A DNA stretch of 64,000 bases from Arthonia radiata (Eukaryota > Ascomycota > Arthoniomycetes > Arthoniales > Arthoniaceae). Of the stretch, positions 9,728 through 19,497 are shown one piece after another. The position numbers and the translations under genes are program-made. Under the pieces are notes generated by a model. It was not told the DNA's origin. It saw only the letters and a program-made list of their open reading frames with translations, and made no database searches. Within the stretch, counting starts at the first letter, position 1; each line of letters opens with the position of its first letter. The stretch lies in NCBI GenBank assembly GCA_002989075.1, contig PSQN01000017.1, positions 3,293,453 to 3,357,452 on the forward strand, written 5' to 3'.

Positions 9728-10132
9728 ATGGCATCCCAACTCACAACCACCGTCCCCTCCGCAGCCCAGATCAACGCTCTCACCGAAGCCTGCCAATACC
9801 TCGACGAAGTCATCAAATTCATTGACCACGCCCGCGGAAATGATACGATTACCGAGAAAAATCTGATCGCAAATTTTGGCGACACCTGCTACAATCGATA
9901 CCGCCACCATTCTACGCTCTTCTGTCAAGCTAGCCAGAACAATGACACGCAGCTGGAGGACGCCGAGATGAAGACTACAATGTGGTACGACGATTTGTGG
10001 TGGAGCTGGGCGCCGGGACAGCAGGAAAAGGACCGTCAGAATTGGATCGAGTTCCAGGAGCTGGTCAAAGCCATGAAAGATCAGGCTGCTAAGGAGATCG
10101 CGGAGGCTCAGATGGGTTGTCTGGAAGGATAA
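9728..10132 (+). CDS. cluster-family small protein D (unknown function, short class)
   Basis: Predicted 134-aa soluble protein. After a 12-residue leader comes the family helix AQINALTEACQYLDEVIKFI. A middle part follows, equivalent to that of C (FCQASQNNDTQLEDAEM beside C's NQIQLNQAEATND). The strongest Trp block of the cluster comes next (MWYDDLWWSWAPG, NWIEFQELV), and then the helix VKAMKDQAAKEIAEAQMGCLEG, whose end is nearly the same as in C. The single exon and length match C. No targeting signal or known domain. Relation to C is clear by eye and to E-G by the first helix and Trp-Met blocks. Confidence 0.75.
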   Translation: MASQLTTTVPSAAQINALTEACQYLDEVIKFIDHARGNDTITEKNLIANFGDTCYNRYRHHSTLFCQASQNNDTQLEDAEMKTTMWYDDLWWSWAPGQQEKDRQNWIEFQELVKAMKDQAAKEIAEAQMGCLEG

Positions 10133-10539
10133 ATGGGTCGTCTGCTTGATGCCGCTGATTGTGATGAACGATGAGCTGCGCTGCGATGCTGTCAAGCAGT
10201 AATCGAGGTCGCTATTGCGGCTAGCGGAGGAGCGCATGGGTCAGCACAAGAGTGTGGGCTGCGAGTTGGGCAGTCCGTGAATGGCGCTGAAGCAGCTCAA
10301 TGGACGTTGTGATCCTGAGCTTCAGGTCCGTGACAGTGGAGTGGGATGAATTAATTGCCTTGCTTCACCTTAGACTTTGAGAGTGAACAAGTGATATTTC
10401 CCCCTGCTTTGGAGCTGTTGCCTACTCAGGTGGCAGGATCTGGTTCCTCGGTCTCATCACTTCTTGATCTTTCTATTCTTCAGTCACAAAACATTTGACT
10501 ATCGATCACTCAACGTAGCCCCATCACGAAGTCAACGCA
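10133..10539. other. spacer between family members D and E
   Basis: About 400 bp. It contains GATGAATTAATTGCCTTGC at 10345-10363, resembling GATAAATTGATCTCTGCCC in the following spacer (11257 on). The 3' half is a pyrimidine-rich leader before member E. Confidence 0.4.
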
Positions 10540-11181
10540 ATGTCTCTGCCTACTGCATCTACTACCGCAGCGAAAGCCATAATCACCGCTAAGGACACCT
10601 CTGACGCTGACAACGACCTCGATGAGGCTCATGGCCCCATTGCAAGCATCGTGGAGGCCACATCTCATTCAGCCGCCACTGAAGTCTGCATTGACCCCGA
10701 GGTCACAGACACTCTCATCACCCTCTGGACCGAGATCGGCGAATACATCTGCAACATCATCAAGCACACCCTGCGGGACCCACCAACAGCCATTCGCCCG
10801 GAGATCAAGCGCCCGGACCTTGCGGGCTACCACACAGCCGTTTACACCAAGCACATGGAGCACGAAGATGCTTACTTGCAAGCACTACACGCGGATGATT
10901 CCGCTACAATCGCGAGCGAGCTCGCGTTAACAAGGTGGTATCAGAGCCAGGGTTCTTGGACAGCACTAAAGATTTGCGACCAGCGGCAGCGGTGGGTTGA
11001 CGCTGTCGACACACTCACCGAGGCAGTCGAGGGCATGGCCAACGAAGTCTGCGGTCAACTCGTGAAGTCGGGGAAAATGGATGAGAAAAATAAGAGCGAG
11101 TCGGCGGAGGTGCAACGGTGCTACAACCTGTGGGCCTGGGCGAGGACTCAGGCGCATTCGTGGAGGACTAGAGCCAATTGA
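10540..11181 (+). CDS. cluster-family protein E (unknown function, long class)
   Basis: Predicted 213-aa soluble protein. A Thr/Ala/Asp-rich leader of about 55 residues precedes the family helix (TDTLITLWTEIGEYICNIIK). The Trp block (ALTRWYQSQGSWTALK, QRQRWVDAVD) and the Met helix (TEAVEGMANEVCGQLVKSG) follow. A third block found only in the long class ends the protein (CYNLWAWARTQAHSWRT), equivalent to LRGWESVRARVRGYF in F and QKLWCQLRDRNIY in G. Start MSLPTAST: the family blocks begin well after it and no upstream ATG continues the frame. Single exon, same orientation as C, D, F and G. No targeting signal, TM segment or known domain. Confidence 0.72.
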   Translation: MSLPTASTTAAKAIITAKDTSDADNDLDEAHGPIASIVEATSHSAATEVCIDPEVTDTLITLWTEIGEYICNIIKHTLRDPPTAIRPEIKRPDLAGYHTAVYTKHMEHEDAYLQALHADDSATIASELALTRWYQSQGSWTALKICDQRQRWVDAVDTLTEAVEGMANEVCGQLVKSGKMDEKNKSESAEVQRCYNLWAWARTQAHSWRTRAN

Positions 11182-11414
11182 GCTTTGGCCTGGAAGAAGG
11201 TTGAGGTGTCGCTTCAATAGGTATGCGCTTCCGAGCTGCCTGCAGCAGCTCTCGTGGATAAATTGATCTCTGCCCTTGCATTAGCTTTAGGCAGTCACCT
11301 GTAGATTACCTCAATATTGCTGTGAAACTCAACTTTTCTTGACTACTCTTCACCTTGATTGTTTCCCGAAATCACGTCAATGTTCGGTGAGTCAACCCAA
11401 CGACCGCAGACGAT

Positions 11415-12053
11415 ATGACTGCCTCTACAACACCCCAGGCAACCGACTCACCCGCGATCACCTCCCACAAGATGAACACGCCGAATGAGTCTTCTTTGAC
11501 CACCCCTAATTCTGACATTATCAGAAGCGAAGGGGACGATAACACGTCAGTCACCGGCGGCAACCCAACAGCAAACGCAGACGACGACGACCAGTCCGAT
11601 TCCGATAGTGTAGCCGACTATGTCGCTCGCATGACTGAAGCTGGCAAGCACCTTGAATTCCTCTTCGATTTCATGTTCGTCCACCACGAAAATTCCAGCT
11701 CCTCCTTGGAGCAGCATCTACAGCGCCAATATGGCAGCACCGCCAATACCATGTTCTACGAAATGATGTACTCCTCGACGCCCGCGACCGATGATGATGA
11801 GCGCAGGAAACTGCTCGATTGGTACGACCATGCTGAATGGTCCGCAAGCTTGTCTCTCGAGCATGATCTAGGTTCTCTACTGACTCAGTTTTGCGCCACG
11901 GTCGAGCAGATGGCTGTCGAGCCTCTGGAGGAGCTGGAACAATCTTGTCTGACAGTGATGGATGGACGTGTGGAAATGGAAGACGCTCTTGCATGCCTCC
12001 GTGGGTGGGAATCGGTGAGAGCTCGTGTTCGTGGATATTTTCGAGAAAATTGA
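11415..12053 (+). CDS. cluster-family protein F (unknown function, long class)
   Basis: Predicted 212-aa soluble protein. The leader of about 70 residues is Ser/Thr/Asp-rich and looks disordered. The family part then begins with VADYVARMTEAGKHLEFLFDFM. The Trp block is LLDWYDHAEWSASL, the Met helix is TVEQMAVEPLEELEQS, and the C-terminal block is CLRGWESVRARVRGYF. Spacing between blocks matches members E and G. A GTGAGT-like motif just before the ATG (about 11386) is in the presumed leader and does not affect the frame. No targeting signal, TM segment or known domain. It starts only 233 bp after the stop of E. Confidence 0.72.
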   Translation: MTASTTPQATDSPAITSHKMNTPNESSLTTPNSDIIRSEGDDNTSVTGGNPTANADDDDQSDSDSVADYVARMTEAGKHLEFLFDFMFVHHENSSSSLEQHLQRQYGSTANTMFYEMMYSSTPATDDDERRKLLDWYDHAEWSASLSLEHDLGSLLTQFCATVEQMAVEPLEELEQSCLTVMDGRVEMEDALACLRGWESVRARVRGYFREN

Positions 12054-12573
12054 GGCAGTAGCAGAACGGTGCTATCCTGAACCTGAGCGCCACTGTTGGG
12101 GTGCACATCGTAGCTTATGTACTGCGGGGTTCATGCGTCTCAAGACGACTCTGATGAAAGACAACAGCTTGGAGATACACCCGCCTCCCACCAAAGTGTC
12201 AGCCAGAACCTACGAACGTCATGCTAGGCTTAGCCTCCAGAATGCATGTTCTCTGGCAAAGCGCACAAAGTGACTGTTTTGTCCTCGAGTCTTACTACAA
12301 ACACTCAGTCGAACGATTGAATCTGGCAGGTCGAGCTAGTGGTCAGATTCTCAGCGCTGGATGTGGTGCTGTTTAGCTCGGTAACCTCATCGAGTCAAAA
12401 TCAGCGTCGACCGTCCCTCCTTCACGCGGTATTAACGCTTCAGGTGAACAACTGAACCGCTATCCGGCTGTCCAGCGTCATCCCTTCTGCCTTTCGCATC
12501 CCTCTCTTGTTCCGTCTTTTCTTCCATCACATAATCTTGAGCTGCAGATCTGCGCATCAGCTGCACTACCACA
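12054..12573. other. spacer between family members F and G
   Basis: About 520 bp with no supported gene. I did not see the AATTGAT-type motif of the earlier spacers here. Confidence 0.4.
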
Positions 12574-13110
12574 ATGGGCTCGGACGAATGCCGCACTGGT
12601 GAGGCCAAACAAGATGAAAGCAAACCGGTCATCGACATCGGATCAATCATCGCCGCTGGAGAGGCTCTGAATGCACTCGCACCAACCGACACTAACATAC
12701 GTACCATGGTTGAGGCCGGAGAGTACCTCCACAAGCTCTTCTACTATCTCATGAGGGATTCGGAAAGTGTGGTGAACAGGGAGGACTTTGTCTCAGACCG
12801 TTACGATCGAACAATGTCTGCAAAGGGACGTCAAGTGCGCAACAACCCAGGTGGCTCATGGCGCCCCGATCCAAACAACAAGCTCGAAGCGTGGTACTAT
12901 AACGAGATGGGTGCTCAAGGCACTTATCTGGATGTCTGGGAACTGCTGGGACGCCTTCATTCCACGGTGAAGGAAATGGCGCAAGTCTTTCTGGATGAGC
13001 TGGATCATTCTGGGAGGCTGGAGGCTTGGAACGCTTACGAGAGAGAATTGGCCTGCCGATGCCAGAAGCTGTGGTGCCAGCTGCGAGACCGGAACATATA
13101 CGACTGGTGA
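12574..13110 (+). CDS. cluster-family protein G (unknown function, long class)
   Basis: Predicted 178-aa soluble protein, the last of the array. After a charged leader comes TDTNIRTMVEAGEYLHKLFYYL, whose first residues (PTDTNI) equal those of member C (PTDTNIAAL). The Trp block is LEAWYYNEMGAQGTYLDVWELL, and the Met helix is STVKEMAQVFLDELDHSG, close to TVEQMAVEPLEELEQS in F. The final block is CQKLWCQLRDRNIYDW. Single exon; start MGSDECRTG is the first ATG. No signal peptide, TM helix or catalytic motif is visible. It shares features of both C (N-terminal) and F (C-terminal), which ties the short and long classes into one family. Confidence 0.72.
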   Translation: MGSDECRTGEAKQDESKPVIDIGSIIAAGEALNALAPTDTNIRTMVEAGEYLHKLFYYLMRDSESVVNREDFVSDRYDRTMSAKGRQVRNNPGGSWRPDPNNKLEAWYYNEMGAQGTYLDVWELLGRLHSTVKEMAQVFLDELDHSGRLEAWNAYERELACRCQKLWCQLRDRNIYDW

Positions 13111-13819
13111 GCGGGGAATGCAGCACTCTGCAGAAGGGTGGAAAGAGCATCGGGACGCTCGAATACTGCAAACTCCAGCTACTTCATCTTGACGGACGCT
13201 GGCCATGAGAGATGACTATAGGACCGGCTGGGGACAGTTGCGGAGATGTCAATTCCGATGTGGATGGTAAAGAGTCATATGGATGAAGGAGGGCTTTCAA
13301 GAGATCGGTCGGAGAAAGAAAGCGTAGGCGGGCTTGGACTAGCAGTAGGGAAGGAGCGGTGAATGTGAGCGTTAGCGAGAAGTAGCTCATGAAGCGAGGT
13401 TGCACTCACCGCTCATTACCATACCTCTCGCCGCAAGTGTCTATGCCACGTAGCGCGCTCATACGACAGCTTTCAAGCTGCAATGGTGTGTTTGTGTTGC
13501 AGAAGACGCTGGTACGTCGGTGATGTGCTCGAACAAAATGTATTCCACTAGGTCTTCATCACTAGCGAATATCCGAAATAGTCATACGGGTGTCTGTCTA
13601 TAAATGCTGTCATTATCGTACAATCTCTATCGCTGACGCCTTCTCATGCTCGTTAATTGTGATACGTGTTCGCTTTTGTGGTACAGGTCATTGAAGTGGA
13701 GTTGTCATGTCGTTGACTGAAGCCGTATGTGAGCGCAAGCCGCTGCTCACCCCGCTAAAACTGGGCCGTGATGTATCATTGTCATGTTTCATTACTGTTC
13801 AATTGCTCTTGTACGAGGT
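13111..13819. other. intergenic stretch, convergent 3' ends
   Basis: About 700 bp between member G (plus) and the Myb-like gene (minus). It would hold two 3' UTRs. No gene, repeat or RNA gene is seen. Confidence 0.45.
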
Positions 13820-14963
13820 CTAGTGCTCCATCGGCTCGCCACTGGGAGGGTCCAGAGGTGTGCGCCGTTGAGTCGGATCTTGCGGACGTTGAAAGCTTTG
13901 TGGTGGCGGCAACGGCGGCGGCGCGGAAGATGGGTGTGGACTGGGCGCTGGTGGGGGGAGTAACGGTCCTGGTGCCGGCATGGAGCGAGGGTGCGGGTAT
14001 GGGGGTGGAGAGGGCAATCTATGGTGTTGTGAGGGCTGCTCTTGTTGAGGTGGTCGCGGCTGAGTCGGGGTATGGAATGGAGTCGGCGGAGGGGGCAATC
14101 GCTGTGACTGGCTATAGCTTCGTTCGTGCTGGCTATAGAGCGGCTGCGGTGGAGGTCGCTGCTCTTGAAATCGAAGATCCATGGCTCCTGGCGATCTTCT
14201 CAATGGTCCCGCAGAGGAGGGCGACGGCTCTGCATAACTTGGGTATGGCACCCTCTGAGTTTCCATTCCACCACTGCTCTCTGTCACCATCTGGCTCCCA
14301 CCAGCCATTGTCGTGTCGCGAGGCGACGTTGCCGATGGCGCTTGGGATGCCTTGGACCGCTTTCGTGATCTCGTCGGAGGATCGGGCTCTCCGCGCCTCT
14401 TGCGTGCCTCGAGTTCGGCGTTGGAGGGCCTCCCGCGCTTCTTGGGCTGATCTGAGCCTGAGGCAGAGTAAGGACTGGTGGTGGAGGGAAAAGCAGTGTG
14501 GGGAACGCCCTCGGGACGTGGTTGAATGATGCGACTGCCACCTAGCGACATCGTTCCCTCGACTGGGAGATAGGGTCGATTGATGAACTGCTGCGGAGGC
14601 TGGAAAGTCGCTGTCGAGGGGCGCACGGGGGGCGGTGGAGCTGGTGGATACCTCATGCGAAGCTCATCAAATGCTTCACGACATTCCTGTGGGGATCGGC
14701 CCGGCGGACGGGAAAGTTCTGACCATTGAGGTTCGACGCGAAAGTCGTAGACTATGTTGAGCAGCGCGTTGGGAGGGACGGAGCTAGCTTTGATGATCTC
14801 CGCCAAAAGAGTGACCTATGCTCACTCGCTTGTCAGTCACTGCCGTCCAAATGGGCGAGATGATACGATATGGCAGTGATTAGACACGCGTCTCGAGGCC
14901 ACCCTGCGATTTCCTAGAGCAACCCACCTTCTCAGTGTCTGAAAACGAACGATCCCGATCCAT
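13820..14963 (-). CDS. Myb-like plus AT-hook Pro-rich nuclear protein
   Basis: Predicted 343-aa, probably nuclear DNA-binding protein in two exons: 14963-14928 (MDRDRSFSDTEK) and 14815-13820, with a 112-nt intron (GTGGGT ... CATAG, phase 0). The joined N-terminus, EK|VTLLAEIIKAS, continues into PQWSELSRPPGRSPQECREAF, which has the spacing of a fungal Myb/SANT-like helix-turn-helix. A basic AT-hook-like run follows (KKRGRPSNAELEARKRRGE), then a long Pro/Gln/Ser-rich tail that is probably disordered. A 253-codon frame on the opposite strand is a shadow of the Pro-rich code. Role unknown; a chromatin or transcription function is inferred from composition only. Confidence 0.75.
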
Positions 14964-16471
14964 AAACGCCAACAGAAACGACAATAATGTGCACGAGGTT
15001 GAAGCACCGCATGCCCGTGACGCACGCTTCAAAGGAACGTGGTACAAGAGACTGAGTCGTGTGATGAGGTTCCCTCAATAGACCATGTCGAGAAATGAGC
15101 GAATAGAAGCGAAAAAGGGTATGAACGAATGACGATTATTAGAAGAGAATGAACGAATGGACGAAGAGAGAGTAAGGTGCTGTTCACGACATGGAAGATA
15201 GGTTGTAGGCGCCGGTTTCAGCAGGTGTTGAGGGCGAAAAGAAGTATTCGAGATGAAGGTACATGAAGGACAAGCGCGAGTCTTGCAAGTTTGGGAGCAA
15301 GCAGGGAGGAGATTTGGCGAGTCTGTCTCTAGCACTACTGCAAGGCCTAATGCATGTCGGGCGGGCTTGTTGCAGGCAGCGTCGAGCAGACTGGCTGACG
15401 GGGCCAATCTTTCAGAGATGGCTACGCGTGTCCAAACCTTGGGTCGTGCAATGTGGGTGCGGCCATGTGAGCGGCAGGTTTGAGGAGGATGATTGTAGGG
15501 TTGAGACGATGGAAGTTAAGAAAGAGGAGTGAAGAGTTCGGCATCGATAAGAATGCTGGCGAAAGAGCAGGACAGGGCATTGACGCGCGAGTTGGGCCAA
15601 TGGGAGGACGGAACAAGCGCTCTCCTTGACGGCGCCGGCGAGTGGTGGGCGCTTGTCCCAAAGCGTCGAGGGCGCCGAGCCTCGGGGCGTTTCGTGGTAA
15701 ATGGGTGGCTGTCCCTCTCTTCCAATCCGTCGTCTTTAAGAGCTCGTGTAAGGGCGCGTGAGCAACGTGAGCATCGTGTAGAGTAGGCCGTCTCGGCTGT
15801 TCGAGATGCTTTGTATATTACTGTCCGGGTCTGGCAAGTAAAAGGCGTCGACGGGCCGCTGCTGACGCACGTCTGAATCGGTTACTCCACACGCACGACG
15901 GGTGACACCACCGAGGCGGCTTGGTGTTCGGTCTGAAACTTCGAGAGCCTGAGGGCATGGATCGCGGTGGGCGTGAAACGTGCGCTGCCTGAGGACCGCG
16001 GATGTTCGTTGTCGTGCTGAGTCTGCAGTGTGTGTGAGGCTGCAGAGTTGGCCCAGATTCCGGAGGGGGGGATCACGCCCCTGGTTGCCGGAGTCGGGAC
16101 AGCCTTTGCAAGTGCCGCGCCCTAGCCACATGCCGCTCTCTTCTAGAACCTGAGCCGAGAAGCATGTTCTGGCATCTGCAAGATCTGGAAGATGGAGAGC
16201 GTGAGAGGTCTCGTCTGCCAACAGAGAGATGCAGTAGTGAGGTGTGGTCGATCGAAGGGAGGAGAGACAATGTGCATTGTATGCCCGGCTAAACGTGCCA
16301 CGCGCAATACCTGCCCCTCCCCCACCAATCACTCCTCTTCACCACCCAGATAAGCATTTGACCTCGCCTAATGCTGTCCATGAGCATCTACTGAGCTTCA
16401 TCTCGAAGCGGAGGCGCATCAATACTGTCTCGCAATGCTAGGCATCGTTAGCACCTGCCGTCAGCTGGGCA
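14964..16471. other. long intergenic stretch, no supported gene
   Basis: About 1.5 kb with many short overlapping frames in all six readings, including one of 198 codons on the minus strand (15736-16332). None has a recognisable domain, signal peptide or splice-consistent structure. It probably contains the divergent promoters of the Myb-like gene and the NicO gene. Confidence 0.45.
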
Positions 16472-18093
16472 ATGTCGAGTCCCCAGCCAGCGGTCCCTGC
16501 GCTTAACAGCTGGCGCCACAAGATCTTGTACTGGTACAGCAAGATACCCTTGCTACGTATCTTGCCCCCGCGAGCCACAGGTATAGTTGTGCTGTTGATC
16601 CTGATCAACATTCTTGTCTGGACCGCGGTGGGCGTCATCTCCGTGAGTGGCCCTTACGACGCATATATACATCTCACATTGACTTGCCACACAGCACTTC
16701 TATGAGTATGCTCGATTTAGCCTATACGTCACTTCAGAGATATTAACGCCTCGACCAGAGGCATTGCTGGTCTCGGTGTCCTAGCATGGACACTCGGTCT
16801 GCGCCATGCTCTCGATGCGGATCACATCTCCGCCATCGATCTCATGACCCGCCGCTTGGTCGCTAGCAATCAGAGACCTGTTACTGTCGGCACCTTCTTC
16901 TCCTTAGGCCACTCGACGTAGGTCGCTGGTATACACACATCATTATGTGTATCGTTCGAGCGTCAATGAAGCTTACCACCAGCCTAGCATTGTCATCATC
17001 ACCTCCATCGTAGTCGCTGCCACTGCAGCCTCCGTCTCCGAGAGGTTCGATGGCTTCTCCAAGGTCGGTGGCATCATAGGCTCTGCTGTGTCTGCCACGT
17101 TCCTGCTCATTCTGGGCGCAGCAAATGGATACATTCTGTTTCTACTGATACGGCAGCTACGCAAGCTTCTCAAGCAATATAGACATGCATCAGGTGGCAC
17201 TGGGGTCGATGTTGTGCAGCAATTCCGTCTCGAGGGTGGCGGCATCTTTTACCGAATCTTTAAGAGACTGTTCGTTCTCATTGACAGGCAAGTTCAGCAA
17301 GAAATCCTCGTTAGTATAGCACTTCCATCGCTAATACCTCGAGCACGCAGACCTTGGAAGATGTATGTGAGTAAACTTTATCTTCGAGACTTACTTTATG
17401 ATATAATGACGAAAACCTAAGCCTCTCGGTGTGCTTTTCGGGCTCGGCTTCGATACATCGTCTCAGATCGCGCTGCTGGGTATCAGTGCCGTCCAGTCAG
17501 TGTCCGGGAGATCGTTCTGGCTGATTCTCATCTTCCCAATCCTGTTTACTGTTGGCATGTGCTTGCTTGACACTACGGACGGCGCTCTCATGCTGGCACT
17601 GTATACCGCTGGTGCTGGGCCACTTCCCAAAGACGGAGCATTAACGGATAGCGATCATCGAGACCAGGCAGACGCCGCGATACCTACACATGCTGTAGCC
17701 GAGAAGGATGAACCGGAGCTGACAAGGCAGGAAGGCGATGGCAGCATAGTCGCCGAAGATCAGGTCTCGCAACGTCGTCAAGCAAGGCGCCCAGATGCAT
17801 TGACTCTACTGTATTACAACACGATATTGACCGTGCTTACATTTCTTGTCGCCATTGTTATCGGTGTCATCCAAATTCTGGGGTTGGTCGACAGTGTCAG
17901 TTCCCCGTCCGGCAAGTTTTGGCACGGGCTGCGCGCAGTGCAAGACGATTACGATATTGTCGGCGCTGCGATTTGTGGAGCCTTCGTCTCTGTGGGCATT
18001 GCAAGCGTTTTGCTGCACACAAAGTGGCGGCGGTGGGTGTTGCGTAGCGACGGGCGCGCTATTGCACCTACACAAACTTCAGCAATAGTCTGA
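16472..18093 (+). CDS. NicO-type high-affinity nickel/cobalt transporter
   Basis: Predicted 442-aa multi-pass membrane transporter for Ni2+/Co2+ of the HoxN/NixA family; nickel feeds urease in fungi. Exons: 16472-16642, 16695-16705 (11 nt), 16759-16917, 16988-17287, 17351-17366 (16 nt) and 17422-18093. The join gives [21 protein letters not shown] and then the family signature [21 protein letters not shown] (His/Asp metal-binding motif in helix 2). Further landmarks are [32 protein letters not shown] and [10 protein letters not shown]. The intron at 17288-17350 starts with GC in a perfect AG|GCAAGT context; the others are GT-AG. Reading through any of these introns brings a stop or frame change, and all six joins keep frame. 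A hydrophilic cytoplasmic loop of about 60 residues lies in the last exon before the final helices. Confidence 0.9.
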
Positions 18094-18421
18094 GAGAAGC
18101 CTCTTCGACAAAGCAGCAAACACAGCTATTGTCCATTGAGCGAGGCCACAACAGATTCTCCCTGGGCGCCGAACACAGAGAGCGTGCCCTATTGAAGCTC
18201 CAGAGTGATAGTTGTTGCCAAGGGGCAACTGAAGCAACTTGATCAATTATCTGCCTTCCTACTACACTATCTTCTCCATACTCTTGCTCATCTGTCAAAT
18301 CATCCGCGTCTACACAGACTTTCGCAGCGCTCAGATCAGCCCATCGTCTGCGTCTTGCCAGACAACGACGGTTTTGTAAGATCCAGAAGGGTGCCTTCCC
18401 ACAGCCAAACCACAACAACAA
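18094..18421. other. intergenic stretch
   Basis: About 330 bp between the NicO stop and the next start, both on plus. Presumably promoter and leader of the orphan gene. Nothing else seen. Confidence 0.4.
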
Positions 18422-19365
18422 ATGGCGAGCAACCAAGCACTCCAACCCCCGGCGTTGCCAACAGAGATCATCGAAGCCGCGAGTACTGATGCCCTGATAC
18501 TCGCCTACAGCCACCGCAATCCGATGTTCTACAAGAAGACCGCCCTCTCAATTGCGCACTCCGACAAGCCCCTCTTCGCCTTCACCCGCGAAATGACCGA
18601 ACGTCTGCTAGTGGCTTTCAAGCCCAACCACAAGCCATCAGAAAAGTTCTTGCCCGGCGCGAGCATCGAGCGTATCAAGGACGGCATCACAGCAACGATC
18701 ACGGGCTTGGTTGCCACGGTGCGCTCGCGCAGGAGGCCCGAGCGTAGCTATTACCTCTATCGCCGCTACAATCAATACGTGCTCCATCAGAAAGATCACG
18801 TCAAGTGCCTGACAAAGGTCGCGGAGATGCTGGATAGCTTCGAAGACAATGTGAGTCTTCAGTCTACATACGGGCTTTGACGTCTGGCATCGACTTGCTG
18901 GCGCAGGATACCAGTCTCCGACCGAGACATGGTAGCTACCCTAGATTTGCTGCTTCATAGCATAGCTTCAACCGACACCAGTACCTGCAGGTCAAAGAAG
19001 TTCGACGCCAGAGGATTGCCGAGCGCAAGCGCCGGGCTGCGGAGCGCAAGCGTCAGACTGCGAAGCTGGAGAGCATCTGGCGCAACAACCGCTTCGGGCT
19101 GCTCTCTGAGGAGATCGAGTGCCCTCGAGTATGGCGAGGCCTCGGTCGAGCGCACATACTCTGTCTGCCAGCTTGTGCACAAGCGCCTGTCTGTGACGCC
19201 AGAGGAGATATCTTCATGAGCATGACTGGGCTTGAGGGCTTAGACGCTCTCACACAGCTTGTTGCGCAGCGAGCAGCAACAGATTCAATGCAAAGGGAGC
19301 TGAAATGTTTGGCATGTAGCAGCGGCACATTCACTGGGTTGCAAACCGCAAATCAGGTCGTGTAG
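18422..19365 (+). CDS. orphan protein, coiled-coil middle
   Basis: Predicted 267-aa protein from two exons, 18422-18850 and 18991-19365. The GT-AG intron (GTGAGT ... CTGCAG) is 140 nt and phase 0, joining SFEDN to VKEVRRQ. The second exon stays open for 124 codons in this frame, whereas a competing frame closes at 19219. The N-terminus (PALPTEIIEAAS) has the look of an F-box start, but the rest of that motif is not evident. A basic helical stretch follows (RIAERKRRAAERKRQTAKLE), likely coiled coil. The C-terminal part is Cys-containing and not recognised. No signal peptide or TM segment. A small extra exon inside the 140-nt intron is possible but would move the reading to the other frame. Confidence 0.5.
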
Positions 19366-19497
19366 TAGCTATTGGATGACAATGCCCTACTCCAGCAGCC
19401 ACGCTCAAATCCCATCCCTCAGTTCAACATAGAAATTGTAGCGCCAGCTCCCTCGCTGGGAATAACGAGAATCGTTAGCTACAGACGTGTTCATCCA

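Noticed and set aside
13768-14529. 253-codon plus-strand frame
   Set aside because: Antisense to the Pro-rich tail of the Myb-like/AT-hook protein. The minus protein has a splice-supported start and DNA-binding motifs; the plus frame has none.
15736-16332. 198-codon minus-strand frame
   Set aside because: No domain, signal or splice support; overlapping frames of similar length exist on both strands, as expected in GC-rich intergenic DNA.
16706-16737. 32-nt intron in the NicO gene ending at CACTTCAG
   Set aside because: Also keeps frame, but is too short for this genome and inserts seven extra residues before the [11 protein letters not shown] region. The 53-nt intron ending at 16758 fits both length and family alignment.
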